DNA of 64,000 bases from Variovorax terrae. Lineage in GTDB: Bacteria; Pseudomonadota; Gammaproteobacteria; Burkholderiales; Burkholderiaceae_C. Each line of letters opens with the position of its first letter. The first letter of the stretch is position 1. The stretch lies in the NCBI RefSeq assembly GCF_022809125.1, contig NZ_JALGBI010000001.1, positions 1,798,001-1,862,000 of the forward strand, in the 5' to 3' direction. Below, one piece after another: positions 26,526 to 36,254 of this stretch. The position numbers and the translations under genes were made by a program. The notes beneath the pieces are model-generated. The model was given only the letters and a program-made list of their open reading frames with translations, made no database searches and was not told the DNA's origin.

Positions 26526-28625
26526 ATGACGGCTGAATACAAAGTCCACGGCGACGTGGCCGTGATCACCCTGAACAACCCGCCCGTCAACGGTCTGGGC
26601 CTGGCCACGCGCCAGGGCATCACCGACGGCCTGGCCAAGGCCAATGCGGATGCAGCGGTCAAGTCCATCGTCATCACGGGCGCCGGCAAGGCGTTCTCGG
26701 GTGGGGCGGACATCAAGGAGTTCGGCACGCCGAAGGCGCTGCACGAGCCCAACCTGCTGAGCGTGATCCTGACGGTCGAGAACTCATCCAAGCCGGTGGT
26801 CGCGGCCGTGCATTCGGTCTGTATGGGCGGCGGCCTGGAACTGGCGCTGGGCTGCCACTACCGCATCGCCGCACCCGGCGCCAACGTGGCGCTGCCCGAG
26901 GTCAAGCTCGGCCTGATTCCCGGAGCCGGCGGCACGCAGCGCCTGCCGCGTGCGCTCGGTGTGGAAACCGCGCTGAACATGATCGTCAGCGGCGAGCCGG
27001 TCAAGAGCGAATTGCTGGCCCAGCAGCCGGGCCAGAAGCTGTTCGACAAGATGGCCGCGTCACTGGAATCCCTGGCCGAGGAGGCCCTGGCTTTCGCCCG
27101 CTCGGTGGCCGATGCCCGCCCGCTGCCGCTGGTGCGCAACCTGCCGTGCAAGCACCCGCAGGGCGATGCCTACTTCCAGTTCGCACGCAACATGGTCAAG
27201 GGCATGACCAGGAACTTCCCGGCGCCGGCCAAGTGCGTGGACGCCGTCGAAGCCGCAACGAAGAAGAGGTTCGACGAAGGCATGGCCTTCGAGCGCGAGA
27301 TCTTCATCAACCTGATGTGGACCCCCGAGAGCCGCGCGCTGCGCCACATCTTCGCGGCCGAGCGCGCCGCCTCCAAGATTCCGGACGTTCCGGAAGACAC
27401 GCCGCAGCGCGCCATCAAGTCGGTGGCCGTGATCGGCGCCGGCACCATGGGCGGCGGCATCTCGATGAATTTCCTGAACGCCGGCATTCCCGTGAAGATC
27501 CTCGAGATGAAGCAGGAAGCGCTGGACCGCGGCCTGGCCACGATCCGCAAAAACTACGAGTCGCAGGTCAAGAAGGGCAAACTCAAGCAGGACAAGTACG
27601 AGCAGCGCATGAGCCTGCTGTCCACCACGCTGAGCTATGACGACCTCAAGGACGCCGACATGGTGATCGAGGCCGTGTTCGAGGAAATGGGCGTCAAGGA
27701 AAAGGTGTTCAAGGAACTCGACCGGGTGATGAAGCCTGGCGCCATCCTGGCGTCCAACACCTCCACGCTGGATGTCAACCAGATTGCATCCTTCACCCAG
27801 CGTCCGCAGGACGTGATCGGCACCCATTTCTTCAGCCCGGCCAACGTGATGAAGCTGCTGGAAGTGGTGCGCGGCGCCAAGACGGCCAAGGACGTGCTGG
27901 CCACCGTGATGGCCCTGGGCAAGAAAATCAAGAAGACGGCCGTGGTGTCGGGCGTTTGCGACGGCTTCATCGGCAACCGCATGATCGAGCAGTACAGCCG
28001 CCAGGCCGGCTTCCTGCTCGATGAGGGCGCCACGCCGGCCCAGGTGGACAAGGCCATCGAGAAATTCGGCTTCGCCATGGGCCCGTTCCGCATGGGCGAC
28101 CTCGCCGGCAACGACATCGGCTGGGCCATCCGCAAGCGCCGCTCGCAGGAAAAGCCCGACATGAAGTACAGCCGCACCGCCGACAAGCTGTGCGAGCTGG
28201 GCCGCTTCGGCCAGAAGACCGGCGCCGGCTGGTACGACTACCAGGCCGGCAAGCGCGATGCGATCCCCTCGGCACTCGTCAATCAGATGATTGAGGACCA
28301 TCGCAAGGAGCTGGGCATCACGCCGCGCAAGATTTCCGACGAGGAGATCGTCCAGCGCCTGGTCTACTCGCTGGTCAACGAGGCAGCGCACATCCTGGAG
28401 GAGGGCATTGCCTCGCGCGCCAGCGACATCGACATGGTCTACCTCACGGGCTACGGCTTCCCGATCTACCGCGGCGGCCCGATGCTCTACGCCGATCAGG
28501 TGGGCCTGTTCAACGTAGTGCAGAGCATGAACCGCTTTGCCCGCAACCCGCTGGACGACGCCAAGTTCTGGGAGCCCGCGCCGCTGCTGGCCAAGCTGGC
28601 CGCCGAAGGCAAGACCTTCAACTGA
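26526..28625 (+). CDS. Bifunctional enoyl-CoA hydratase / 3-hydroxyacyl-CoA dehydrogenase
   Basis: It performs the two middle steps of beta-oxidation. The 699 residues comprise an N-terminal crotonase domain (about 1-190; GAGKAFSGGADIKEF oxyanion loop, HSVCMGGGLELALGCHYRIA). A linker and an NAD-binding 3-hydroxyacyl-CoA dehydrogenase domain (from ~300; VAVIGAGTMGGGISMNFLNA) follow, then two C-terminal dehydrogenase domains (GTHFFSPANVMKLLEVV, GFIGNRM). The layout matches FadJ/FadB-type and peroxisomal bifunctional enzymes. ATG 26526 with GAGGAA in front is the start; the long frame upstream runs antisense to nothing and overlaps livF. It has its own promoter and palindromic operator. The partner thiolase is two genes downstream. 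Confidence 0.94.
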   Translation: MTAEYKVHGDVAVITLNNPPVNGLGLATRQGITDGLAKANADAAVKSIVITGAGKAFSGGADIKEFGTPKALHEPNLLSVILTVENSSKPVVAAVHSVCMGGGLELALGCHYRIAAPGANVALPEVKLGLIPGAGGTQRLPRALGVETALNMIVSGEPVKSELLAQQPGQKLFDKMAASLESLAEEALAFARSVADARPLPLVRNLPCKHPQGDAYFQFARNMVKGMTRNFPAPAKCVDAVEAATKKRFDEGMAFEREIFINLMWTPESRALRHIFAAERAASKIPDVPEDTPQRAIKSVAVIGAGTMGGGISMNFLNAGIPVKILEMKQEALDRGLATIRKNYESQVKKGKLKQDKYEQRMSLLSTTLSYDDLKDADMVIEAVFEEMGVKEKVFKELDRVMKPGAILASNTSTLDVNQIASFTQRPQDVIGTHFFSPANVMKLLEVVRGAKTAKDVLATVMALGKKIKKTAVVSGVCDGFIGNRMIEQYSRQAGFLLDEGATPAQVDKAIEKFGFAMGPFRMGDLAGNDIGWAIRKRRSQEKPDMKYSRTADKLCELGRFGQKTGAGWYDYQAGKRDAIPSALVNQMIEDHRKELGITPRKISDEEIVQRLVYSLVNEAAHILEEGIASRASDIDMVYLTGYGFPIYRGGPMLYADQVGLFNVVQSMNRFARNPLDDAKFWEPAPLLAKLAAEGKTFN

Positions 28626-28645
28626 GCACAACGGGGCAGTCGCGA

Positions 28646-30121
28646 ATGATCAAGCGCATTTTCCTGGCGCTCGTGGGTGTCATCGTGCTGCTGGCCGCGG
28701 CAGTGGGCTTGAAAACGGCCATGACGCCTTCGCGCCAGTTGGCCATCCGGCCCGTCACGCCGGTGGCCGTTGACGAGGCCGCCGCCGCCAGCCGGCTGGC
28801 GGCGGCGGTGCGCTTGCGCACCATCTCCGACAAGGACGACGCCAAGGCCAACGACGCCGAGTTCAAGAAGCTGCACGCGCACATCGAGCAGAGCTTCCCG
28901 AAGGTGGCCGCTACGCTCAAGCGCGAGGTCATCGGCCAGAACAGCCTGCTCTACACGTGGCAGGGCACCGACCCGGCCGCCAAGCCGATTGCGCTCATGG
29001 CGCACCAGGATGTGGTGCCCATTGCTTCTGGCACCGAGAAGATGTGGAAGGCCGAGCCCTTCGGCGGCGAAATCAAGGACGGTTTCGTCTGGGGCCGCGG
29101 CGCGTGGGACAACAAGGGCAACCTGTTCTCCCAACTCGAAGCCATCGAGATGCTGATCGGCTCGGGCTTCAAGCCGCGCCAGACGGTCTACCTCATCATG
29201 GGCGACGACGAAGAGGTGCTGGGCGTGCGCGGTGCCAAGGTTATGGCCGCACTCCTCAAATCGCGCGGCGTCAAGCTCGACTGGATCATCGATGAAGGCC
29301 TGCTCGTTACCGAGGGCATCCTCAAGGGCCTGGATCCCAACGCCGCCCTGATCGGCGTTGCCGAAAAAGGCTATGGCACCTATGTGCTGAGCCTGGACAC
29401 CACGCCCGGCCATTCCTCCATGCCGGGCAAGAGTTCGGCCATCGGCATGCTGAGCGTGGCGCTGGCCAACCTCGAAAACAAGCAGATGCCGGCGGCCATT
29501 CGCGGCGTGGCAGGTGAGATGTTCGATGCCATCGCGCCTGAGATGAATGGCCTGAACCGTGTCGTGCTGTCCAACCTCTGGCTGTTCCGGCCGCTGGTGC
29601 AGAAACAGCTCGAGAACGCACCCTCCACCAATGCCATGCTGCGCACCACCACGGCGCTCACCATCGTGAATGCCGGCAACAAGGACAACGTATTGCCCGG
29701 GCACGCGGAAGCCGTCGTCAACTTCCGCCTGCTGCCGGGCGACACGCTGGCGGCGGTGGGGGACCATGTGAAACAGGCGGTGGCCAACGACGCCATCACG
29801 ATCACGCAGTACCCCGGCAACGCCGAAGCGTCGCCGGTGGCCCCCACCACGTCAGAGGGCTATCAGGCCATCAACCGTACCATCCGCGAAACCTTCGCCA
29901 ACACCATCGTGGCACCGGGCCTCATGGTAGCGGCCACCGACTCGCGCTATTTCAGCGAGGTCAGTGACAACATCTACAAGTTCTCGCCGGTGCGCGCCAC
30001 CAATGAAGACCTGCCGCGTTTCCACGGCACCAACGAACGCATTTCGGTGAAGAACTACGCCGAGATGATTCGCTTCTACCACCAGCTTCTGCAAAACGCC
30101 TCCAGAAAGGATCCGTCATGA
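28646..30121 (+). CDS. Membrane-anchored M20 peptidase, PM20D1-like N-acyl-amino-acid hydrolase
   Basis: The 491-residue zinc hydrolase has an N-terminal signal anchor ([18 protein letters not shown]), so the catalytic part is probably periplasmic. Metal and catalytic residues are visible: His120 and Asp122 in LMAHQDVVP, bridging Asp155 in GRGAWDNKG, and Glu189/Glu190 in [10 protein letters not shown] dimerisation-type lid domain lies in the middle and the last ligand is near [10 protein letters not shown] (His). It looks like the PM20D1/carboxypeptidase S branch, which cleaves or makes N-fatty-acyl amino acids. It lies between the hydratase/dehydrogenase and thiolase genes and overlaps the thiolase by ATGA. 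I infer that it releases a fatty acid for this pathway. Confidence 0.88.
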   Translation: MIKRIFLALVGVIVLLAAAVGLKTAMTPSRQLAIRPVTPVAVDEAAAASRLAAAVRLRTISDKDDAKANDAEFKKLHAHIEQSFPKVAATLKREVIGQNSLLYTWQGTDPAAKPIALMAHQDVVPIASGTEKMWKAEPFGGEIKDGFVWGRGAWDNKGNLFSQLEAIEMLIGSGFKPRQTVYLIMGDDEEVLGVRGAKVMAALLKSRGVKLDWIIDEGLLVTEGILKGLDPNAALIGVAEKGYGTYVLSLDTTPGHSSMPGKSSAIGMLSVALANLENKQMPAAIRGVAGEMFDAIAPEMNGLNRVVLSNLWLFRPLVQKQLENAPSTNAMLRTTTALTIVNAGNKDNVLPGHAEAVVNFRLLPGDTLAAVGDHVKQAVANDAITITQYPGNAEASPVAPTTSEGYQAINRTIRETFANTIVAPGLMVAATDSRYFSEVSDNIYKFSPVRATNEDLPRFHGTNERISVKNYAEMIRFYHQLLQNASRKDPS

Positions 30122-31293
30122 CCAACGCCGTCATCGTCTCCACCGCCCGCACCCCGCTCGCCAAGAGCTGGAAGGGCGCATTCAACATGACCCACGGCGC
30201 CACGCTCGGCGGCCATGCCGTCAAGCACGCCATCCAGCGCGCGGGCATCGACCCGGCCGAGGTGGACGACGTCATCATGGGTTGCGCCAACCCCGAAGGC
30301 GCCACCGGCGCCAACATCGCGCGCCAGATCGCGCTCATGGCCGATTGCCCCGTCACCACCTCGGGCGTCACGGTCAACCGCTTCTGCTCGTCGGGCCTGC
30401 AGACCATCGCCATGGCGGCCCAGCGCGTGATCGCGGGCGAAGCCGGCATCTTCGTCGCAGGCGGCGTGGAAAGCATCTCCTGCGTACAGCAGGAAATGAA
30501 CACGCATATGCTGAGGGACCTGGTGCTGGAGAAGATGAAGCCCGAGATCTACTGGAACATGCTGCAGACGGCCGAGCAGGTGGCCAAGCGCTACAGCATC
30601 AGCCGCGATGCCATGGACGAGTACGGCGCCGCCAGCCAGCAGAAGGCCACGGCCGCGCTGGAAGCGGGCCTGTTCAAGGACGAGATCGCCCCCATCACCG
30701 TGCTGGCCGGCGTGGCCGATCCCGTGATGGGCCTGCGCACCAAGGAAGTGACCGTCAGCAACGACGAAGGCATCCGCCCCGGCACGACCAAGGAAGGCAT
30801 CAGCGGCATCAAGCCGGCCATCCCGGGCGGCGTGATCTCCGCGGGCAATGCCAGCCAGTTCTCCGACGGCGGCGGCGCCGTGGTGGTGATGAACGAAGAC
30901 GTGGCGCAGCGCAAGGGCCTCAAGCCCCTGGGCCGCTTCCTCGGCTTCGCCGTGGCCGGCTGCGAACCCGATGAAATGGGCATCGGCCCGGTCTTCGCGA
31001 TCCCCAAGGTCCTCAAGAAGCTCGGCCTCACGGTCAACGACATCGACCTGTGGGAACTGAACGAAGCCTTTGCCGTGCAGGTGATCTACTGCCGCGACAA
31101 GCTCGGCATCCCCGGTGACCGCCTGAACGTCAACGGCGGTGCCATCGCGGTGGGCCACCCCTATGGCGTGAGCGGCCAGCGCCTCACGGGCCACGCGCTG
31201 ATCGAGGGCAAGCGCCGCGGCGCCAAGAAGGTCGTGGTCACGATGTGCATCGGCGGCGGCATGGGTGCTGCGGGTGTGTTTGAGGTGCTGTGA
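30118..31293 (+). CDS. Acetyl-CoA C-acyltransferase (thiolase)
   Basis: It performs the last, thiolytic step of beta-oxidation. The 391-residue thiolase has the acyl-accepting Cys90 in [11 protein letters not shown], His347 in [10 protein letters not shown] and the second catalytic Cys377 in [18 protein letters not shown] is also present. Degradative thiolases of the FadA type fit best. It is coupled by ATGA to the M20 hydrolase gene and serves with the bifunctional enzyme upstream. A low-GC gene follows after 21 bp, apparently inserted before the acyl-CoA dehydrogenase gene. Confidence 0.94.
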   Translation: MTNAVIVSTARTPLAKSWKGAFNMTHGATLGGHAVKHAIQRAGIDPAEVDDVIMGCANPEGATGANIARQIALMADCPVTTSGVTVNRFCSSGLQTIAMAAQRVIAGEAGIFVAGGVESISCVQQEMNTHMLRDLVLEKMKPEIYWNMLQTAEQVAKRYSISRDAMDEYGAASQQKATAALEAGLFKDEIAPITVLAGVADPVMGLRTKEVTVSNDEGIRPGTTKEGISGIKPAIPGGVISAGNASQFSDGGGAVVVMNEDVAQRKGLKPLGRFLGFAVAGCEPDEMGIGPVFAIPKVLKKLGLTVNDIDLWELNEAFAVQVIYCRDKLGIPGDRLNVNGGAIAVGHPYGVSGQRLTGHALIEGKRRGAKKVVVTMCIGGGMGAAGVFEVL

Positions 31294-31320
31294 GCTAAGT
31301 CTTGTGAGCTTAGCGTGAGC
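31289..31320. repeat. Small repeats at the left edge of the low-GC insert
   Basis: TGTGAGCT occurs at 31289-31296 and 31303-31310, with GTGAGC again at 31315. GCTAAG (31294-31299) and CTTAGC (31309-31314) form a short hairpin. They mark the junction between the thiolase gene and the low-GC gene and may be an insertion scar. Confidence 0.4.
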
Positions 31321-31896
31321 GATATCGTCTGGAAGTCAGGATGGTTTGTTGCACACGCTTGGATTGCGGATCAAGCCGAATATTTTTTAGAGAGTGCTGA
31401 AGACGCGTCGCGGCCAGAAGGACTGAAGAGTAACGCCGCTGCCGCGTTAGTCTTTGGAGGTTTTTGCTTAGAAGCCTTTGCAAACTCCGCTGGGCGCGTT
31501 TGGATACCACATTGGGATTTTCTTGAACGCAAGCTATCTCCAAAAGAGAAGTGCCAGCTCATTGGCACTGCACTGGGGCTGCAAACGGATTTCGGCAAGG
31601 CGCCATTTCAATGCGTTCCAATGCTTTTTGAGTTCAGGAATTGGCTCGCGCACGGCAAAGACGAACGCGTGCGAGAAGAGATCAAGGTGGATGCGGAGCG
31701 GGCAGTCTACGTTCACTGGGGGGCTCCTCAGCATAAGCAGCAAATGTTGCTCGAGCCTTCCTTGGTTCGTAAGCATTTAACGCAGGCAGATGAGTTGATC
31801 GAATTGATTGAGAAAAAGTCACGTCGAAGAAAGCGGGACATTCCAATGCATACCACTTGGATGGTTGGAACCAAAAACAAAGCGAAAAAACGATGA
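31315..31896 (+). CDS. HEPN-like protein of foreign composition inserted in the acyl-CoA operon
   Basis: The 193-residue protein starts at GTG. I cannot assign it firmly. It is mostly helical, with FEFRNWLAHGK containing Arg108-x4-His113, the RxxxxH pattern of HEPN nucleases. A helix with GGFCLEAFANSAG comes before it, as in HEPN four-helix bundles. The basic tail is EKKSRRRKRDI. GC content and codon use are clearly lower than in both neighbours (for example TATTTTTTAGAGAGTGCTG), pointing to recent transfer. Its stop overlaps the start of the following acyl-CoA dehydrogenase (ATGA), so it could be co-transcribed. No antitoxin-like partner is adjacent. It might be a defence RNase or just a HEPN-related orphan. 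Confidence 0.55.
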   Translation: MSDIVWKSGWFVAHAWIADQAEYFLESAEDASRPEGLKSNAAAALVFGGFCLEAFANSAGRVWIPHWDFLERKLSPKEKCQLIGTALGLQTDFGKAPFQCVPMLFEFRNWLAHGKDERVREEIKVDAERAVYVHWGAPQHKQQMLLEPSLVRKHLTQADELIELIEKKSRRRKRDIPMHTTWMVGTKNKAKKR

Positions 31897-33725
31897 AGCT
31901 TCGCTGCACCCTCGACTTCCTGCTCTACGACTGGCTCGACGCCCAGGCGCTGAACCAGCGCGAGCGCTTCGCCGACCATTCGCGCGAAACCTTCGACGCG
32001 GTGCTCGACACCTGTGAGCGCATCGCGCGCGAGAAGTACGCACCGTTCAACCGCACCGTGGACACCGAGGAGCCGCGCTTCGACGGCGAGAAGGTGATCC
32101 TGCCGAAGGCCACGCACGAGGCCCATGCCGCCTTCGCGGCCTCGGGCATGCTGAGCGCCGCGCAGGACTACGAGATCGGCGGCATGCAGCTGCCCTACAC
32201 GGTGCAGGCGGCGGCCAACAGCTTCTTCGCCATGGCCTCGGTCAGCATCGGCTCGGGCATGCTCACCAGCGGCAACGCCAACCTGCTGATGGTGCACGGC
32301 ACGCCGATGCAGCAGGAGGTCTTTGCGAAGAACGAGTTTTCCGGCCGCTGGTCGGGCACCATGTGCCTGTCGGAACCGCAGGCCGGCTCGTCCCTGAGCG
32401 ACGTGGCCACGCGCGCCGTGCCGGACGGCGACGACTTTCAGAACGACCCGCTGGGTCCGCGCTACCGCTTGACCGGCAACAAGATGTGGATCTCGGCCGG
32501 CGACCATGAGCTGACCGAGAACATCGTGCACATCGTGCTGGCCAAGATCCCCGATGCCGATGGCAGGCTGATCCCGGGCACACGCGGCATCTCGCTGTTC
32601 ATCGTGCCCAAGCGGATGGTGAACACCCAGGGCGAACTGACTGGTGAGCGCAACGACGTGGCACTCGCGGGCCTGAACCACAAGCTGGGCTGGCGCGGCA
32701 CCACCAACACGTTGCTCAATTTCGGCGAAGGCAAGTACCCGGTAGGAGGCAAGGCTGGCGCGGTGGGCTACCTCGTGGGTGAGCCCGGCAAGGGCCTGCA
32801 CTGCATGTTCCACATGATGAACGAGGCACGCATCGGCGTTGGCACGGCGGCCACCATGCTGGGCATGGCCGGCTACTACGCCAGCCTCGACTATGCGAAG
32901 AACCGGCCACAGGGCCGGCCCGTCGGCGTGGGCGGCAAGGACGCCTCGCAGCCGCAGATCCGCATCATCGAGCATGCCGACGTCAAGCGCATGCTGCTGG
33001 CGCAGAAGTCGTACTGCGAGGGCGCGCTGGCACTGGAGCTGTATTGCGCCCGGCTGGTGGACGAACAGAAGACCGGCGAGGCCCAGGCCGTCGATGACGC
33101 CCGGCTGCTGCTGGAGGTGCTGACGCCCATCGCCAAGAGCTGGCCCAGCGAGTGGTGCCTCGAGGCCAATTCGCTGGCGATTCAGATCCACGGCGGCTAT
33201 GGCTATACGCGCGACTTCCCGGTGGAGCAGTACTGGCGCGACAACCGCCTGAACATGATCCACGAGGGCACGCACGGCATCCAGGCCACTGACCTGCTGG
33301 GCCGCAAGGTGCTGATGGAAAACGGCCGGGGCCTGCAATTGCTGGCCGGCCGCATCAATGCCACCATCGAGCGCGCCATCCAGGTGCCGGCGCTGGCCGT
33401 GCATGCCAATGCGCTGGGCCAGGCGTTGCAGCAGGTCGGCGCGGCCACCAAGGCCGCCTGGGCCACCGGCAACCCGGCCGATGCGCTGGCCAATGCCGTG
33501 CCTTACATGCAGGCCTTTGGCCACACCGTGCTGGCCTGGATCTGGCTGGACGTGGTGCTGGCCACCCAGCGCACAGGCGCTGCGGAATCAGCCGCATTCC
33601 GCGCCGGTAAACTGGGCGCCATGACGTACTTCTACCGCTACGAACTTCCAAAGATCGGGGCCTGGCTCAAGGTCGTCGAAACCCGCGACCTGACCTGCGC
33701 CGAACTGCCGGAAGAGGCGTTCTGA
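31893..33725 (+). CDS. Long-form acyl-CoA dehydrogenase (DmdC/FadE-like)
   Basis: This FAD enzyme for the first beta-oxidation step has 610 residues, longer than the usual ~380 because of the C-terminal extension found in 3-methylthiopropionyl-CoA dehydrogenase-type proteins. Visible motifs are MCLSEPQAGSSLSDV, YRLTGNKMWISAGDHE, IQIHGGYGYTRDFPVEQYWR and the catalytic Glu458 in NMIHEGTHGIQATDLLGRK. The start at 31893 overlaps the HEPN-like gene stop. The ribosome site is poor and A-rich because the insert replaced the native upstream sequence. It is coupled to a small membrane-protein gene by TGATG. Substrate chain length is unknown. Confidence 0.92.
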   Translation: MKLRCTLDFLLYDWLDAQALNQRERFADHSRETFDAVLDTCERIAREKYAPFNRTVDTEEPRFDGEKVILPKATHEAHAAFAASGMLSAAQDYEIGGMQLPYTVQAAANSFFAMASVSIGSGMLTSGNANLLMVHGTPMQQEVFAKNEFSGRWSGTMCLSEPQAGSSLSDVATRAVPDGDDFQNDPLGPRYRLTGNKMWISAGDHELTENIVHIVLAKIPDADGRLIPGTRGISLFIVPKRMVNTQGELTGERNDVALAGLNHKLGWRGTTNTLLNFGEGKYPVGGKAGAVGYLVGEPGKGLHCMFHMMNEARIGVGTAATMLGMAGYYASLDYAKNRPQGRPVGVGGKDASQPQIRIIEHADVKRMLLAQKSYCEGALALELYCARLVDEQKTGEAQAVDDARLLLEVLTPIAKSWPSEWCLEANSLAIQIHGGYGYTRDFPVEQYWRDNRLNMIHEGTHGIQATDLLGRKVLMENGRGLQLLAGRINATIERAIQVPALAVHANALGQALQQVGAATKAAWATGNPADALANAVPYMQAFGHTVLAWIWLDVVLATQRTGAAESAAFRAGKLGAMTYFYRYELPKIGAWLKVVETRDLTCAELPEEAF

Positions 33726-33928
33726 TGGCCTCGCCCCGCGCGCTGGCCCGGCTGCAGAAGCTGATCTGGATCCTGATCTACGGCGGCCTGCTCGCTGCCG
33801 TGCTCGGCCTGGCGACCGAACGCGAGGACGACGCGCTCGGCTGGTCGCTGGTCGTGGCGGGCAGCGTGGTGGCGGCCGCAGGCTTCACGCTGATCTGGGT
33901 GCGCTCCAGGCTCCGGGAAGACGCCTGA
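33725..33928 (+). CDS. Small two-helix membrane protein
   Basis: The 67-residue protein has two hydrophobic segments (LIWILIYGGLLAAVLGLA and WSLVVAGSVVAAAGFTLIWV), a charged loop between them and the basic end RSRLREDA. I do not recognise a family. The ATG shares its first base with the stop of the acyl-CoA dehydrogenase gene (TGATG), and codon use matches the neighbours, so it is very likely translated. It may tether or modulate an enzyme of the pathway at the membrane; that is a guess. Confidence 0.7.
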   Translation: MASPRALARLQKLIWILIYGGLLAAVLGLATEREDDALGWSLVVAGSVVAAAGFTLIWVRSRLREDA

Positions 33929-34014
33929 GCCAGCGCGAATATCGCGCCCGGGACAGGCAGACGGCCGGCAGGCATCGCACAATCGACGCATCGAATGCCC
34001 GAAGGAGATTTCCA

Positions 34015-34806
34015 ATGACCCGCACCATCCAGCAACTCTTCAACCTCGAAGGCAAGACCGCCCTCGTCACCGGCGGCTCGCGCGGCCTGGGCCTGCAACT
34101 GGCCCAGGCGCTCGGCGAGGCCGGCGCGAAGATCATGCTGAGCTCGCGCAAGGCCGAAGACCTGGAAGAGGCCGCCGCCGTGCTGCAGAAGGCCGGCATC
34201 GACGCCCGCTGGATCGCCGCCGACTGCGCCAAGGAAGAGGACATCCGCCGCCTGGCCGATGAAACCCTGCAGCGCATGGGCGATGTGGACATCCTCATCA
34301 ACAATGCCGGCGCCGCCTGGGGCGCGCCTGCCGAAGACCACCCGGTCGAGGCCTGGGACAAGGTGATGAACCTCAATGTGCGCGGCTATTTCATCCTGAG
34401 CCAGCACATTGCCAAGAAGAGCATGATCGCCCGCCAGAGCGGCAGCATCATCAACGTGGCCTCGATCGCCGGCCTGGGCGGAAACCCTGCCGGGATGAAC
34501 ACCATTGCCTACAACACCTCCAAGGGCGCGGTGATCAATTTCACGCGCACCCTGGGCGCCGAATGGGGCCGCTACAACATCCGCGTCAATGCCATCTGCC
34601 CGGGTTTCTTCCCGAGCAAGATGACGGTGGGCACGCTCAAGGCCATGGGCGAGGAAACGCTGGCCGCACACGCGCCACTGCGCCGTCTGGGTGACGACGA
34701 GGATCTGAAGGGCCTGTGCGTGCTTTACGCTTCGGACGCCGGTAAGCACATCACCGGCCAGTGGCTGGCGGTGGACGGCGGCGTGAGCATCGTCACCGGC
34801 GGCTGA
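34015..34806 (+). CDS. SDR-family oxidoreductase (FabG-like)
   Basis: The 263-residue NAD(P)-dependent short-chain dehydrogenase has the cofactor motif VTGGSRGLGLQLA, NNAGAAWG, catalytic Tyr166 and Lys170 (YNTSK), and INVASIAG with the serine region before it. The C-terminus HITGQWLAVDGGVSIV is typical of 3-oxoacyl-ACP/CoA reductase-like enzymes. A strong ribosome site AAGGAGATTTCC precedes the ATG. It lies in the same run as the thioesterase and reductase genes downstream (12 bp to the thioesterase), so a role with hydroxyacyl- or oxoacyl-CoA intermediates is likely. Confidence 0.9.
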   Translation: MTRTIQQLFNLEGKTALVTGGSRGLGLQLAQALGEAGAKIMLSSRKAEDLEEAAAVLQKAGIDARWIAADCAKEEDIRRLADETLQRMGDVDILINNAGAAWGAPAEDHPVEAWDKVMNLNVRGYFILSQHIAKKSMIARQSGSIINVASIAGLGGNPAGMNTIAYNTSKGAVINFTRTLGAEWGRYNIRVNAICPGFFPSKMTVGTLKAMGEETLAAHAPLRRLGDDEDLKGLCVLYASDAGKHITGQWLAVDGGVSIVTGG

Positions 34807-34818
34807 AAGGGCGGGCGC

Positions 34819-35217
34819 TTGGATTACCCGTCCCACATCCCGTTCGTCCACGCCCAGGGCATCGAACTGGTTGCCTCGGCCGACGGGCAGTCCGAGCTGC
34901 GCCTGAAAGTGCGGCCCGACCAGGAAAACCATTTGCATCTGGCGCACGGCGGGGTCATCATGACACTGCTGGACGTGGCCATGGCGCAGGCCGCGCGCAG
35001 CAGCAACGGCGGCGCCTCGGTCATCACCATCGAAATGAAGACCACGTTCTTTCAACCTTCGCTCGGCGTGCTCACCGCGCGCGGCACGCTGCTGCACAGG
35101 ACCGGCCGCATGGCCTTTGCCGAGGCCACGGTGTTCGACGCCGAGGGCAGGCGCTGTGCCCAGGCCAGCGGTACCTTCCGCTACGTGAGCGCCACACCCA
35201 AGACTTCAGGAGATTGA
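34819..35217 (+). CDS. PaaI-type hotdog thioesterase
   Basis: The 132-residue single hotdog-fold protein hydrolyses acyl-CoA thioesters. The family core HLAHGGVIMTLLDVAMAQAAR is present, as is SVITIEMKTTFFQP. It starts at TTG 34819, with AAAGGG upstream and no better codon in range. There is only one base between its stop and the next ATG. In this acyl-CoA gene run it probably frees CoA from stalled intermediates. Confidence 0.88.
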   Translation: MDYPSHIPFVHAQGIELVASADGQSELRLKVRPDQENHLHLAHGGVIMTLLDVAMAQAARSSNGGASVITIEMKTTFFQPSLGVLTARGTLLHRTGRMAFAEATVFDAEGRRCAQASGTFRYVSATPKTSGD

Positions 35218-35218
35218 C

Positions 35219-36235
35219 ATGCCTCTCAACCAACAGATCGTTCTCGACAACCGCCCGCAGGGCGAAGCCACCACCGGCAACTTCAAGCTCGTCTCGCGCG
35301 ACACGCCGCCGCTTGAGGACGGCCAGGTGCTGGTGCGCCACCACTACCTGAGCCTGGACCCCTACATGCGCGGCCGCATGAACGACGGCAAGAGCTACGC
35401 GCAGCCGCAGCCGCTGGGCGAGGTGATGATCGGCGGCACGGTGGGCGAGGTGGTGGAAAGCCGTTCGCCCAAATACGCCGCCGGCGACAAGGTGGTCGGC
35501 ATGGGCGGCTGGCAGGAGTACAGCGTGGTCAGCGCCGACCAGCCCGGCGCCCTGCGCAAGGTGGACACCACCCATGTGCCGCTGAGCCACTACCTGGGCG
35601 CCGTCGGCATGCCCGGCGTGACCGCCTGGTACGGCCTGGTAAAAATCATCGAACCCCAAGCCGGCCAGACCGTGGTGGTCAGTGCCGCCACCGGCGCCGT
35701 GGGCAGCGCCTACGGCGCGCTGGCCAAGGCACGGGGCCTGCGCGCGGTGGGCATTGCCGGTGGCCCGGACAAATGCAAGTACGCCGTCGATGAACTGGGC
35801 TTTGACGCCTGTGTTGATTACAAGCTGCATCAGGACGCCGGCTCGCTGGCCAAGGCGCTGCGCGAGGCCTGCCCCAAGGGCATCGACGGCTACTTTGAAA
35901 ACGTGGGCGGCATGGTGCTCGACGCCGTGCTGGCCAACATGAACGCGCATGGCCGCATCGCGGTGTGCGGCATGATCGCCGGCTACGACGGCAGGCCGAT
36001 GCCGCTGGCCTACCCGGCGCTGATCCTGGTCAACCGCCTCAAGGTGCAGGGCTTCATCGTGGGTGAACACATGGAAGTCTGGCCCGAGGCGCTCAAGGAA
36101 CTGGGCACGCTGGTCGCCACGGGCAAGCTGCGCCCGCGAGAATCCATCGCCCAGGGCATCGCATCAGCGCCTGAAGCCTTTCTCGGCCTGCTCAAGGGCA
36201 AGAACTTCGGCAAGCAACTCGTCAAGCTGATCTGA
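35219..36235 (+). CDS. NADP-dependent MDR oxidoreductase (prostaglandin-reductase/leukotriene-dehydrogenase type)
   Basis: The 338-residue zinc-free medium-chain reductase opens with LSLDPYMRGRMNDGKSYAQP and has GMPGVTAWYGLVKI, the NADP motif VVVSAATGAVGSAYGALAKA and YFENVGGMVLDAVL. These are hallmarks of the alkenal/one reductase group (curA, prostaglandin reductase), which reduces alpha,beta-unsaturated carbonyls. AGGAGATTGAC precedes the start. Placed after a thioesterase and before two further acyl-CoA or thiol enzymes, it may reduce enoyl intermediates or detoxify reactive enones from lipid breakdown. Confidence 0.9.
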   Translation: MPLNQQIVLDNRPQGEATTGNFKLVSRDTPPLEDGQVLVRHHYLSLDPYMRGRMNDGKSYAQPQPLGEVMIGGTVGEVVESRSPKYAAGDKVVGMGGWQEYSVVSADQPGALRKVDTTHVPLSHYLGAVGMPGVTAWYGLVKIIEPQAGQTVVVSAATGAVGSAYGALAKARGLRAVGIAGGPDKCKYAVDELGFDACVDYKLHQDAGSLAKALREACPKGIDGYFENVGGMVLDAVLANMNAHGRIAVCGMIAGYDGRPMPLAYPALILVNRLKVQGFIVGEHMEVWPEALKELGTLVATGKLRPRESIAQGIASAPEAFLGLLKGKNFGKQLVKLI

Positions 36236-36254
36236 ACTCTGGCGCGGGGGCCCC

